Assembly: GCA_963747105.1 (NCBI GenBank)
Contig: CAVVEC010000005.1
Location: 186,001-250,000 of the forward strand
DNA length: 64,000 nt
Direction: 5' to 3'
Source: CAVVEC01 sp963747105
GTDB taxonomy: Bacteria > Acidobacteriota > Terriglobia > Terriglobales > Acidobacteriaceae
Shown here: positions 37,906 through 47,145 of the stretch, piece after piece
How positions within the stretch are numbered: position 1 is the stretch's first letter
How the letters are laid out: every line of letters starts with the position of its first letter
Made by a program: the position numbers and the translations under genes
Notes under the pieces: generated by a model
Seen by the model: the letters and a program-made list of their open reading frames with translations, nothing else
The model's database searches: none
Told to the model about the DNA's origin: nothing

Positions 37906-39451
37906 ATGCCGACTTTTGCCGCGGTTGACATCGGATCGAATTCGGTCCGCCTGAAAATTGCCCGCCTCGCCCGGCATCGCCTCACCGAGATCCACGAAGA
38001 CCGCGAAGTCACGCGCCTGGGAGAATCGGTCTTTCGCAGCGGCTTTCTCTCTCCAGACGCCATGGCCAACACGGTGAAAGTGCTGCGCCGCTTTCATCGC
38101 GCAGTCCAGAACGCGGGAGCGGATTCGGTGCGTGTGGTCGCCACCAGCGCTTTGCGCGATGCGCGCAACTCGCAGGCATTTCTGGAGTGGGTGCGCTCCG
38201 CCACGGGATGGGAAGTGGAAATCATCTCCGGGCTGGAGGAAGCCCGGCTGATTCACCTCGGTCTGGTTTCCACGCCTGCGCTTGAATGCCTCACCCATGC
38301 TGATGGTGGACCTGGGAGGCGGAAGTTGCGAGCTGACCATTTCCAGCCGAGGCCACATCCGCGAGCACCGTCAAGCCTGCCGCTGGGCGCGGTGCGGCTG
38401 ACCAATGAATTCCTCCACCACGATCCGCCGCGCAAGCCGGAGATGCGGCAGTTGCGCGGATTCTCGGCCCGCGAGAGTCGAACGCATCGCCGAGCGGGTC
38501 GGCGCGGGCGCGGCCAAAAGTTGTATCTGGCGACGTCCGGCACCGCGGCGTCCCTGGCGGCCGTCTGCCACGGCCTGTACAAGACCCGCGGACCGCGGGC
38601 GGCTGCCGTCTCCCGAGTCGCAAATGCGGCGAATCGCTAAGATGCTGGCGCGTTTGCCTCTGCAGGAACGCAGAGAAACTCTCCGGCGTCGGGCCGACGG
38701 CGGGCCGAGATCATCGTGGCCGGAGCGGCGGTTTATAGCCGAACTCCTGGAGCGCTGCCAACTGACGGGATTTCGCTATTCCGCCTCTGGGATTGCGCGA
38801 TGGCCTGCTGGCGCAGATGGCCGCCGAGTACGACCGCAGCACGCGATCCGGCAAGCAGATCGAATCGGAACGCTGGGATTCGATTCGCGCCGCCGTGGCA
38901 CACTACCGCGTGGACATGGATCACGCGCTCCAGGTGCGCGAATCCGCCATGCATCTGTTTTCCGCGCTGAGAGCGGTGCACCGCCTGCCTCCCGAATATC
39001 GCGGAATGGCTGTCGGCAGCGGCCATGCTCTACGAGGTCGGTGACTACGTGAATCGCAACGGCCGGCACCGGCACACCTATTACATCATCTCGCACTCCG
39101 AGATTCTGGGATACACGCCCGAGCAGCGGCGGATGATTGCCGCCATCGCGCGCTATCTGGGCAAGTCGCGGCCCGCGCCCGCCGACGGGCCGATGAAGCT
39201 GCTTGCCCCCGTCCGATCGCGACTGCGTACCCAAGGCTTCGCTGCTGCTGCGTCTGGCCCGGGCGCTGAATCTCGGCCGCAGCGGCGCTTCGAATCCGCA
39301 GGTACGGGTGCGCGATGCGTGAAAGTCGAACGTGAAGCTGGCCTCACCAAAGCCGCGCAGCAGCGTGGATCTGGAGCTGTGGGCGGTAGAGAAAGAAAAG
39401 AGCTACTTCCGCGAAGTTTTCGGACGCGAACTTTCGGCGGCCGCGGCATAG
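37906..39451 (+). CDS. ppx: Ppx/GppA-family exopolyphosphatase, frame-disrupted
   Basis: Exopolyphosphatase/guanosine pentaphosphatase of the sugar-kinase/actin fold. From the ATG at 37906: FAAVDIGSNSVRLKIARLAR (phosphate-1 loop), REVTRLGESVFRSGFLS, VVATSALRDARNSQAFLEWV, EIISGLEEARLIHLG, then (other frame) VDLGGGSCELTI (phosphate-2). The C-terminal HD-like part includes LHVRESAMHLFSALRAVHRL-like pieces and NRNGRHRHTYYIISHSEI, ending FREVFGRELSAAAA. It cuts phosphate from polyphosphate made by Ppk. Frames change near 38295, 38475, 38620-38760, 38800, 39010, 39220 and 39320. Part of the polyphosphate cluster. Confidence 0.88.
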
Positions 39452-39934
39452 AGGGTAGCGCAGTACTTTCGGAGTCAAGCACCATTGCAGGACCGCCGAA
39501 TTGCGTCCCAATTCCACTTTGGCCACCGCGCCCTTTTTCAGCTCGACGGCGGCTTCGCAGCCCGGTTCGCTGATGCAGCGTCCCAGAAATTGGCTCAGGT
39601 TGGGATTGTGGCCGACGACCATGATTGCTTCCTGCTTGGCATACTTTTCCAGCAACTTGCGGAAATCGGCGAAGGACGCGGTGGGCCGCAGCGCGTCCTC
39701 GAATTGCATCTTGCCCTCGTAACTGAGTTCGTTGCCCACCAGCGATGCGGTTTGCGCGGAGCGCTTTAGCGGGCTGGAGATAATCGCATCCACCTGAACA
39801 TCCAAGGCGGCCAGAGCGCGGCCCACATATCCGCACTGCTCGATTCCGTCTTGATCGAGCGCGCGCTTTTCGTCCTTTTTCGGATTGCTCAATGGCTGGC
39901 CGGCACTGGCGTGACGCAGAAAGTAAATGATCAT
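39344..39934 (-). CDS. SixA-like histidine phosphatase
   Basis: 196-residue open frame. The catalytic RHG motif is at the start (IIYFLRHASAGQPLSN), SSPLKRSAQTASLV gives the second arginine, and VVGHNPNLSQFLG the catalytic histidine. SixA removes phosphate from phosphohistidine in phosphorelay proteins. The last 35-40 residues overlap the ppx 3' end antisense and look atypical; a small indel could hide an earlier stop near 39450, the usual length being about 160. It is convergent with ppx and 79 bp upstream of the ppk stop in coordinates. Its presence with CHAD, ppx and ppk is a recurrent gene neighbourhood. Confidence 0.85.
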   Translation of the reverse strand: MIIYFLRHASAGQPLSNPKKDEKRALDQDGIEQCGYVGRALAALDVQVDAIISSPLKRSAQTASLVGNELSYEGKMQFEDALRPTASFADFRKLLEKYAKQEAIMVVGHNPNLSQFLGRCISEPGCEAAVELKKGAVAKVELGRNSAVLQWCLTPKVLRYPLCRGRRKFASENFAEVALFFLYRPQLQIHAAARLW

Positions 39935-40012
39935 CTGGCGTTATCGTTCCTTTCCAGATGCCGCCTTTGCGACTCGTTCGTGGAGCGGCGCGCGGGAATC
40001 GCCTCCAGAGGC

Positions 40013-42103
40013 TTACTTTGCCTTCCGCCAGGCCGATCGAGAAATTCCTGCGCGTTGAAGGCCGCTGATCGCCGCGGGCGGCTTGCGCTTGCCCTGAGCC
40101 TGCCAGGCACGAACGTAGGTGCCATCCTTCTGCAGCAGCGCGATTTCAAGTTGTCGGCCAGGTAAGCCTCCAGAATCTCCTGCCGGACGCGCTCCCGCAG
40201 CAGCACATCCTTGACGCGGGAAAATCACTTCGACCCGCTCATAAAGATTGCGCGGCATCCAGTCGGCGCTGCCCAGATAGACTTCCTCCTGGCCGCCATT
40301 GGCAAAATAGTAGATACGGCTGTGCTCCAGGAAGCGGCCCACAATGCTGCGCACCCGGATGCGGTCGCTGACTCCGCGCACCCCCGGGCGCAGAGCGCAA
40401 ATGCCGCGCACGATCAGGTCGATTTCCACCCCCGCCTGCGAGGCGCGGTACAGCGCCATGATGATGTTCTTGTCGAGCAGCGCATTCATTTTGGCGATGA
40501 TGTGCGCGCGGACGCCCGTGGCGGGCATGTTCCGCTTCGCGCGCGATCAGCGCCAGACAGTGTTCCGCCAGATTCAGGGGCGCCACCAGCAGCGGATCGT
40601 AATTGGGATGCTCGGCATAGGCGGTCAGGAAACTGAAAACATCGTGCACCGCGCCGGTGATCTCGGGATCCGCGGTGAGCAGGCTGAGATCGGTGTAAAT
40701 GCGCGCGGTCGTGGTGTTGTAGTTGCCGGTGCCGAGATGGGCGTAGCGGCGCGTCACTCCGTCGGGATCGCGGCGCACCAGCAGCGACAGCTTGCAATGC
40801 GTCTTCAGCCCCACCAGCCCATGGAAGACCTGTACTCCGGCATCCTCCAGATCGCGCGCCCAGCGGATGTTGGAGGCCTCATCGAAGCGCGCCTTCAGCT
40901 CGACGACAGCGGTGACTTCTTTCTTGGCCGCTGCCGAAATCAGCGCAGGGACGATCAGGGAGTGCTCGCTGGTGCGGTAAAGCGTCTGCTTGATGGAGAG
41001 GACGCGCGGGTCCTCGGCCGCAGCTTCGATGAAGGAGACCACCGCATCGTAGGAGTCGAACGGATGATGCAGCAGCGACATCGTGCCGGCGGAGTTCCTC
41101 GAACAGGTCCTGCGATTTGGCGGTGAGGCGCAGTTCGCGGGGACGAAAGGGCTTGAACTTGAGCTCCGGGTGATCGGTCTGCTCGTAAATATTGAACAGC
41201 CGCGACAGATTCACCGGCCCGTTGACCGGAAACACCTGCCAGGATTCCAGCTCGAAGTTGGTGCGCAGGCGCTCGATGATTTCCGGATCAGCGTCGGCTT
41301 CGATCTCCAGGCGGACTGCGTCGCCTTTGCGGCGATTGTGCAACTCGGTGCGAACCGACTCCAGCAGGTTGCGCGACTCTTCTTCCGCCAGATAGAGATT
41401 GCTGTTGCGCGTGACGCGGAACGCCGCCGAAGAAACAATGTCGTAGCCGTGATACATGCGCGAGGCGTGGTGCGCCACCAGATCGGCCAGGAAAATGAAA
41501 TCGTCCGTCGCCTCCGACGGCAGGCGCACCAGCCGAGGCAAGGCGCGGGGCACGGTGACCACGCCGGTGTAGGTCATGGAGGACCGGCGGCGGCGGCGCA
41601 GCAGAAACGCCACGCAGAGCGCCTTGTTGATCACCCGGGGAAAGGGATGGGCCGGATCTACCGTCACCGGCGTCAGCAGCAGGTCGAGTTCCCGCTCGCA
41701 GTACTCTTCGACGAAGTCGCGGGCCCGGGGATCGAGCTCATGCAGTCCGAGCACGCGGATGCCGTTCTCCGCCAGCGAAGGGCGCAACTGCTCGTTCCAG
41801 CAGCGGTACTGGTCGTCCACAAACTCGTGGGTCTCGTGCGAGACTACGTCGCGCTCCTCCAGCAGGGTCAGCCCGTCCGGTCCGGCTTCGGTGTAGCCGT
41901 CTTCGATCTGTTGCACCAGTCCGGCCACCCGCACCTCGAAAAATTCGTCAAGATTGCTGGCGGTGATGGAAAGAAACTTGAGGCGTTCCAGCAGCGGATT
42001 GTTTTGCGTCTTGGGCTTCTTCGAGCACGCGGCGGTTGAACGCCAGCCACGAAGCCTCGCGGTTAATGTAGTAGGCCGGATTGTCGAGCGCGGTTCGAAC
42101 CAT
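40013..42103 (-). CDS. ppk: Polyphosphate kinase 1, frame-disrupted
   Basis: About 700 residues, the usual Ppk1 length. Reversibly makes polyphosphate from ATP. The ATG at 42103 opens VRTALDNPAYYINREASWLA; then LKFLSITASNLDEFFEVRVA (N domain), LPSEATDDFIFLADLVAHHA, EADADPEIIERLRTNFELE, LLHHPFDSYDAVVSFIEAAA, RVLSIKQTLYRTSEHSLIVP, ELKARFDEASNIRWARDLED, and the autophosphorylated-histidine motif RRYAHLGTGNYNTTTARIYT. The end includes RIYYFANGGQEEVYLGSADW. Frame changes near 42015, 41085, 40530, 40215 and 40050-40130. The catalytic core is otherwise uninterrupted. Confidence 0.93.
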
Positions 42104-42155
42104 AGCTTCAGCTTTGCGGGACCAACCAGATGTGCAAGACTTCACTGCCGCGCCG

Positions 42156-42557
42156 TTACTTCCCGGCAGGCGTGGGCTCCGAGGGTTTGGGCTCGCGATT
42201 GACTCCAGTACGCTTTGCGATTGCGAACTCCACATCTACTCCGCTGGGCTTCCTCAGGAAAAGATGGTGGGCATCGACTCTGACCTGAACGGAAGAGCCA
42301 GGCTGCCATTCTTCAGGCAAAGTGTCACCGGAGTGAGGTGGGGTGTACCGGCCCAGGTAAATCGTATCTTTAAGCTGCACCGAAACTTCGTAATACGGTT
42401 GGTCTTGCGTGATCGGGGTATTCACCAGATAGTAAAGGACCTTCGTATTAGCCTTTTGTTGGACATCAATGATTTTGCCCGCGGTATACTGCTTCTCCAC
42501 CGCCTGAAGGCTTGGCACCATCGCCACAAGTAGAGCCAAAACCCAAAGCCGTTTCAT
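42156..42557 (-). CDS. Exported protein of unknown function, 133 aa
   Basis: The ATG at 42557 is followed by a signal peptide (MKRLWVLALLVAMVPSLQA). The mature protein is small and beta-rich (TAGKIIDVQQKANTKVLYYL, YYEVSVQLKDTIYLGRYTPP), with a proline-rich tail. No family recognised with confidence. 52 bp upstream of ppk on the same strand and separated from the porin gene by a strong terminator, so it may lead the ppk transcript. Confidence 0.6.
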   Translation of the reverse strand: MKRLWVLALLVAMVPSLQAVEKQYTAGKIIDVQQKANTKVLYYLVNTPITQDQPYYEVSVQLKDTIYLGRYTPPHSGDTLPEEWQPGSSVQVRVDAHHLFLRKPSGVDVEFAIAKRTGVNREPKPSEPTPAGK

Positions 42558-42604
42558 CGCCAACTCAGTATAAAGCATGACGGGTTGGCTTGCTGGTCGA
42601 AGAA

Positions 42605-42632
42605 AAAGGCGCCAGCCTTCGCCGGCGCCTTT
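42605..42632 (-). terminator. Rho-independent terminator of the porin operon
   Basis: AAAGGCGCC / GGCGCCTTT perfect 9-bp stem followed on the minus strand by TTTTTC, about 100 bp after the porin stop. The symmetric A/T flanks could also work on the other strand. Confidence 0.75.
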
Positions 42633-42731
42633 CTCGCGTCTGCGCTACTTCTATCGAGCCTGAAATCTGCTCAAAAGAGCCTCCACCTCCGGGAAACGTG
42701 AACAGCCATACAGAAGCCAGGGGCCCACACG

Positions 42732-44600
42732 CTACGGCAAATAGTAGCGGAACGAAGTCAAGAACATGTTCTCGTCAGCCTCAGGACTTAGGGCATTCTT
42801 ATCCGACCAGCCGTAGCGCGCTATATAAGAATACTGAGGACCGAACTGGAGTGTGCCTTTGGGACCTTTGTAGAAGCGATACCAGAATCCAACTGTGCCT
42901 TCAAGGATGTTCTTAGTGTCGCCCGAGCACTTCGACAAGCCGCCCGGATTGAAACCACCTGTGAGGGGAGTTCCGGTCGAACCCAGCACGGGGACGTTTG
43001 CAGTGCCGGTCGTAGTAACAACGCTAACAGAGGTCAAGCCGGGAGCTGTCTCCTTCGAACAACCGGAATCGTCGTACAGACTCGACCCGTAACCGACAGG
43101 CGTGCTGCCGTTAAGATAGGCCGTACGAGAAGAATATTCGCCGCCCACATTGAAGTAGACATCCAGCTTCTTACCATGGGCTTCCAGCGTGGCCAGGCTT
43201 TGAAAAGTTTTGATCGGCACTAACACGCCGTCGGGACGAACGGTCAAGTCAACCAGCGTCGAACTGCCATAGCGACCGATACCCCTGCCCCCCAAGAAGT
43301 GAAGACCGAAATCAAGATGCTTGTTCAAGGTTGACACGCGGGCGTTCACGCCGATACCGGTTCCGATGGACGAGTTGTTGAAAGCCCCCGCCGCCGGATT
43401 GCTTGAGCCATTGCTGCAGGGCACCGAAGATGTCGCAGCAAAGCACGGGAAGATGCGGTCACGAAAGTCGCTGACAATTCCGAAGACTTCATAGTGACCA
43501 AATCCCGGCTCAAAAGCGGCTTTGATAATAAAATCAGGTGTGGCATTGAAAGAGTAGTTGTACGTCGGATTGTAGAGACCCCCGCTGGCGCCCTGAGCAC
43601 CCACCAGAAAATTGTTGCTGGCGCCGTGTCCGCCAACCGTAGCTTGGGGATTCTCCACCGAGAAGCCGAGCCAAACCGTGTTCCCGAAGTTCTTGGTTAC
43701 GCGGAATCCATACTGCCGGGCCCAGCTGAAACCCACGTTATACTGCGGGTCAATGGTCATCGGCAGTGCCTCCGTGCGATTATCGAGGCCTTTCTTGGTT
43801 TCCGTAATCAGGCTCCACATCTGACCGCCGGTAAAACTCCAGCCGTTGTTCAAGGCTGCCTGGCCCCAGGCCTGCCTCTGGCGGAGACTGTAGCTATTGC
43901 TTTCGGTGGCGGTCGAGGTGATGCCGGCCGACAGAAAGTCGGCTTCGACGTATCCCGTCAGTTTGGCGCTACTGAGCTTACCCTCGGCCAGCATCGAGAT
44001 ACGGGACTGCCGGCCCGACCCGAAGAACTCCGACATATTGCTTTGGGAAGCGCCGTTGAACGGAATCGCGTTGAACGGGGTGTTGATATCAGAGCCCAGT
44101 GCATGCGCACGCCACACCGTTTCAGCCGCCAGAAAGCCCCCCGGCGTGATGGTGATGCCTTTGTAGTGAATCGCCAAAGGGCTTTCCAGCGCATCTTTGA
44201 CGTTCTTCTGTGTCTCCTGCAAGCTGAGGGCAGCGTTAGTTGCGTTGGCCTTCAGGTCAGAGACGTCACCCTTTAACGCCGTGACTGACTGCTCCTGTTG
44301 CGCGCTCTGCGAAGCCGCAGTTTGCGCATTCTGCTGGGCTTGGCTGGCTGCGCCCTGGACCTGGTTCATTTGCTGCTGCAGTTGTTGAACTTCCTGGTCC
44401 CGGTTCTGCAACCGCTGCGTGAGTTGCTGGATCTGCCGCTGTTGCGCGGCCAGCGCATCTTTCAATTCCTGCACATCCTGGGCGGTGACGGTTGTAGATT
44501 TGGCGGCAGCCTTCTTCTTTGGTGTTGTTGGAGCCGCGGTCTGCGCCAGCAATGCTGTCGCCAGAAACGGAACTACGCACCACCTGAGAGGGGACTTCAT
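42732..44600 (-). CDS. Outer-membrane porin with coiled-coil N-terminus, probably for phosphate
   Basis: 622 residues from the ATG at 44600, where a signal peptide begins (KSPLRWCVVPFLATALLAQ). Residues about 40-130 form a coiled coil rich in Gln (LAAQQRQIQQLTQRLQNRDQ), like trimeric DcaP/OprP-type porins. The rest is a beta-barrel with alternating aromatic strands (AETVWRAHAL, FLSAG, YNVGFSWARQYGFR, VWLGFSVEN, GFWYRFYKG) and an aromatic-rich end (NMFLTSFRYYLP). It sits 65 bp downstream of pstS on the same strand with no terminator between, so phosphate uptake is the likely role; this is inferred from context. Confidence 0.8.
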   Translation of the reverse strand: MKSPLRWCVVPFLATALLAQTAAPTTPKKKAAAKSTTVTAQDVQELKDALAAQQRQIQQLTQRLQNRDQEVQQLQQQMNQVQGAASQAQQNAQTAASQSAQQEQSVTALKGDVSDLKANATNAALSLQETQKNVKDALESPLAIHYKGITITPGGFLAAETVWRAHALGSDINTPFNAIPFNGASQSNMSEFFGSGRQSRISMLAEGKLSSAKLTGYVEADFLSAGITSTATESNSYSLRQRQAWGQAALNNGWSFTGGQMWSLITETKKGLDNRTEALPMTIDPQYNVGFSWARQYGFRVTKNFGNTVWLGFSVENPQATVGGHGASNNFLVGAQGASGGLYNPTYNYSFNATPDFIIKAAFEPGFGHYEVFGIVSDFRDRIFPCFAATSSVPCSNGSSNPAAGAFNNSSIGTGIGVNARVSTLNKHLDFGLHFLGGRGIGRYGSSTLVDLTVRPDGVLVPIKTFQSLATLEAHGKKLDVYFNVGGEYSSRTAYLNGSTPVGYGSSLYDDSGCSKETAPGLTSVSVVTTTGTANVPVLGSTGTPLTGGFNPGGLSKCSGDTKNILEGTVGFWYRFYKGPKGTLQFGPQYSYIARYGWSDKNALSPEADENMFLTSFRYYLP

Positions 44601-44665
44601 CGTTTCTCCTTTGCCTCGCCGAAGTGGAGGCGAGTCGTTTGAACTCAACTGAGCCTAGGGTCCGA

Positions 44666-45667
44666 CTAACGCACCTGCTTGATTTCATCCTTAACTTTGG
44701 CGGCGACGTTCTCTGGCAGCGGAGCGTAGGTCAGCTCCGCAGTCATCTTCTGTCCGTCCGTGACCATCCAATTCAGGAAGTCGGCCAGAATCTTGCCCTT
44801 CGCCGGGTTTTTGGACTGCGCCGGAATCAGCAGCCAAGTAAAGCTGGAAATGGGGTAGGCATCCTTGCCGGGAGCATTGGTGATGGAGACGCGAAAATCC
44901 GCCGGCATGCTCTTGACTGAAGCGGCAGCCGCGGTCACGCTGTCCAGGCTGGCTTTGACAAATTCACCGGCCGCATTCTTTACGGTTCCGTACGGTATCT
45001 TGTTCTGAACCGCGTATATGAGTTCGATGTATCCGATCGCCCCTTGCATCTGCCGAATCAAGCCCGCCACCCCCTCATTGCCCTTTCCGCCAAGACCGAC
45101 CGGCCACTTTACCGACGTACCTTTGCCGACTTGGCTTTGCCACTCTGGGCTGACCTTGGATAGATAGTCCGTCCAGATATAAGTTGTCCCGCTGCCGTCC
45201 GAGCGATGGATCAGAACGATGGACCGATCAGGCAGGCTCACGCCCGGATTATCCTTTGCGATCGCCGCATCATTCCAAGAGGTGATCTTGCCCAGAAAGA
45301 TCCCCGCCAGCGTGCTGGGCGAGAATTGCAGCTCCGCCGTCACGCCGGGGATATTGTAGGCTGGCACGTCGGCGCCTAGCACCGTCGGCACATGTAGAAT
45401 CTTCGTCTTCGCTTCCGCCAGTTGCTCGTTGGTCATGGGGCCATCACTGGCGCCGAACTCGACCGTCCCGGCCAAAACCTGCCGGATACCGCCCCCGCTG
45501 CCAATGGACTGATAGTTGATCTCGATGTCAGGATGGAGTTTGTGATATTCGCTGAACCACTTGGAGTACATCGGATAAGGGAACGTTGCGCCCGCCCCGT
45601 TCAGCGTGGTCTGCGCAAAAGCGGGTACGGTCAAAGCCAGACACAAGAGCGCAATTCGACGTTTCAC
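44666..45667 (-). CDS. pstS: Phosphate ABC transporter substrate-binding protein PstS
   Basis: 333 residues, intact. Signal peptide MKRRIALLCLALTVPAFAQ, then TLNGAGATFPYPMYSKWFSE and INYQSIGSGGGIRQVLAGTV (phosphate-binding serines), FGASDGPMT (binding Asp) and IVLIHRSDGSGTTYIWTDYL (binding Arg, Ser, Thr). It captures phosphate in the periplasm and delivers it to PstC/PstA. It is encoded about 10 kb from pstCAB, in its own unit with a porin, and preceded by a Pho-box-like repeat. The ATG follows an AGGAGG-like stretch (AAGGAGGAATC). Confidence 0.96.
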   Translation of the reverse strand: MKRRIALLCLALTVPAFAQTTLNGAGATFPYPMYSKWFSEYHKLHPDIEINYQSIGSGGGIRQVLAGTVEFGASDGPMTNEQLAEAKTKILHVPTVLGADVPAYNIPGVTAELQFSPSTLAGIFLGKITSWNDAAIAKDNPGVSLPDRSIVLIHRSDGSGTTYIWTDYLSKVSPEWQSQVGKGTSVKWPVGLGGKGNEGVAGLIRQMQGAIGYIELIYAVQNKIPYGTVKNAAGEFVKASLDSVTAAAASVKSMPADFRVSITNAPGKDAYPISSFTWLLIPAQSKNPAKGKILADFLNWMVTDGQKMTAELTYAPLPENVAAKVKDEIKQVR

Positions 45668-45717
45668 GCGATGATTCCTCCTTGTTTTTTTAGTACCGTC
45701 GTTTGTACGGGGGGATT

Positions 45718-45735
45718 GTTACAGGATTGTTACAA
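45718..45735 (-). promoter_or_regulatory. Pho-box-like direct repeat upstream of pstS
   Basis: Minus strand TTGTAAC-AATC-CTGTAAC: two 7-bp units spaced by 4 bp, matching the canonical 7-4-7 layout, 51-68 bp before the pstS start. A second AATC follows the repeat. Confidence 0.7.
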
Positions 45736-45775
45736 CCAGGTGAATTTCTTATGAATCGCCAAGCAGCGCTTGGAC

Positions 45776-46657
45776 TTAGGGGCGATGAGTGGAGGTCGGC
45801 GGGGGATTCAAGCGCCCGATTTCCCGGGCAAAGAGCGAGTTCTCGGGATATTCGTCACGCAGCGCGACCAACAATTCACGCGCGCGGGGTTTATCTTTCT
45901 CGCGCACATAGGCAATCGCCAGGAGGATGCGGGCGAATGGCGCCAGATATTGGCCCCGTTCGGCGGTCAATTGCAGTTCGCGGATTCCAGCTTGCTTGTC
46001 GCCCGAGATTCCACCCAGCCGCACAAACCACCGCACCGGAGCTGCCATGATACCGACAAGGTACTGGCTGATACCGGCGGCCAGATGAGCGTCGTAACAC
46101 GTGGGGTCGACGGCAAGCAGTTGTTCGGCCCACCCGGCCGCCGCCCGGGTGAAATGCAGCGCGGCCAGGTTGCGCTTCTCGATCAAGGCGGCATAGTCCG
46201 CTTTAAGACCGGACGACAGCGTCATGGCAAACAACGCGTCGCGATCTGTTGGATTCTTCGCCAGCCGACTCTGGGCACGGCTGTCTGCTTCATCCAAAGC
46301 TGCATTGAAGCGATCACGAACCCCGGGGTCGGGCGTGAGTCTTTTGCGCGCATTAAATGCCTTGTCCTCTTCGTAGAACTGGGACTCCAGCACGCCCAGC
46401 CGATTGAATTCGGAAAAAAGCAATCCGGCCGCGTCGCATGCCGGCCCCAGCGGGTTGTCCGGGTGCTCCTTTTGCCATGAGAGGAAGACCTGATGGCCAC
46501 CCGGGAAGTCGAGGTCATACAGCAAGCTGAAACCCCGATCCAGCGAGAGCGCCCCGGATACGGTATCCGCGGCGGGCGCACTCGCACAGAGAAGGCCGAG
46601 CAAACTTGCGCAGAGTATGATCGCGCGCCACGCCCGGGTTTCACGCCAGAGAATCAT
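45776..46657 (-). CDS. Exported TPR-like helical protein, 293 aa
   Basis: Signal peptide (AIILCASLLGLLCASAPAA) followed by helical repeats with TPR spacing: GFSLLYDLDFPGGHQVFLSW, LAALHFTRAAAGWAEQLLAV, DAHLAAGISQYLVGIMAAPV, LAPFARILLAIAYVREKDKP. Similar exported TPR proteins are common in Acidobacteria and have no assigned function. Upstream of pstS in transcription direction, but the Pho box between them suggests separate transcription. Intact. Confidence 0.7.
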   Translation of the reverse strand: MILWRETRAWRAIILCASLLGLLCASAPAADTVSGALSLDRGFSLLYDLDFPGGHQVFLSWQKEHPDNPLGPACDAAGLLFSEFNRLGVLESQFYEEDKAFNARKRLTPDPGVRDRFNAALDEADSRAQSRLAKNPTDRDALFAMTLSSGLKADYAALIEKRNLAALHFTRAAAGWAEQLLAVDPTCYDAHLAAGISQYLVGIMAAPVRWFVRLGGISGDKQAGIRELQLTAERGQYLAPFARILLAIAYVREKDKPRARELLVALRDEYPENSLFAREIGRLNPPPTSTHRP

Positions 46658-46889
46658 GGCTGCGGCGGTGTGTTTCGCTTCGAAAATGGTTGGCGAACCC
46701 TCTCCCCTTCGCTTGATAAGTTTAGATGCTACAGGGCTGCGAGGCTAGGTGAGACTTTGCAAAAAGATTGTCAAAAGAAACGCCAAAGGGCCAACAAAAA
46801 GCATGGGTAGCCCTTTCTGTGGCTTTCTGTGTCCTCCGTAGTTTAACGGTTTTGCTAGGCGACCCGTTACGAATGGACTCGCCACTGGC

Positions 46890-47010
46890 GGTATTGGTGC
46901 GGTTTGATAAGGAGGCGAGCCAAACGCGCGATTATTCTGTCGCGCAGAGCGCGACAGTTCGCGTGGCTCGCCCAGATCCCTAGCCGCGCAAAGAACGCTT
47001 GCTCGGGATG
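46890..47010. repeat. 121-bp dispersed repeat, copy B (inverted relative to copy A)
   Basis: Gap-free match to 14371-14491 in reverse. Its inner hairpin is CTGTCGCG 46937-46944 with CGCGACAG 46950-46957. Relative to copy A, two pairs of the stem are exchanged with pairing kept (G-C to C-G, C-G to T-A) and one pair is added. Lies in the otherwise empty 490-bp gap between the TPR-like gene and glutaryl-CoA dehydrogenase. Confidence 0.75.
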
Positions 47011-47145
47011 ACAAATCAAACTGCACCACTACCCCTACCCCACCGCCCAGTCGTTTGACCCCTCCTGCCCCCTTTGTTAGCTTGGAAAGTCCTGTTCCAT
47101 ACGTCCGTGCCGGTTCGCGCGGCAGCCAAACAGAAAGAGAATCCC

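Noticed and set aside
31965..42103. Genuine mass pseudogenisation of pst/ppk/ppx
   Set aside because: All active-site blocks survive and both insertions and deletions occur at similar rates across unrelated genes, which fits consensus error better; left open as a finding.
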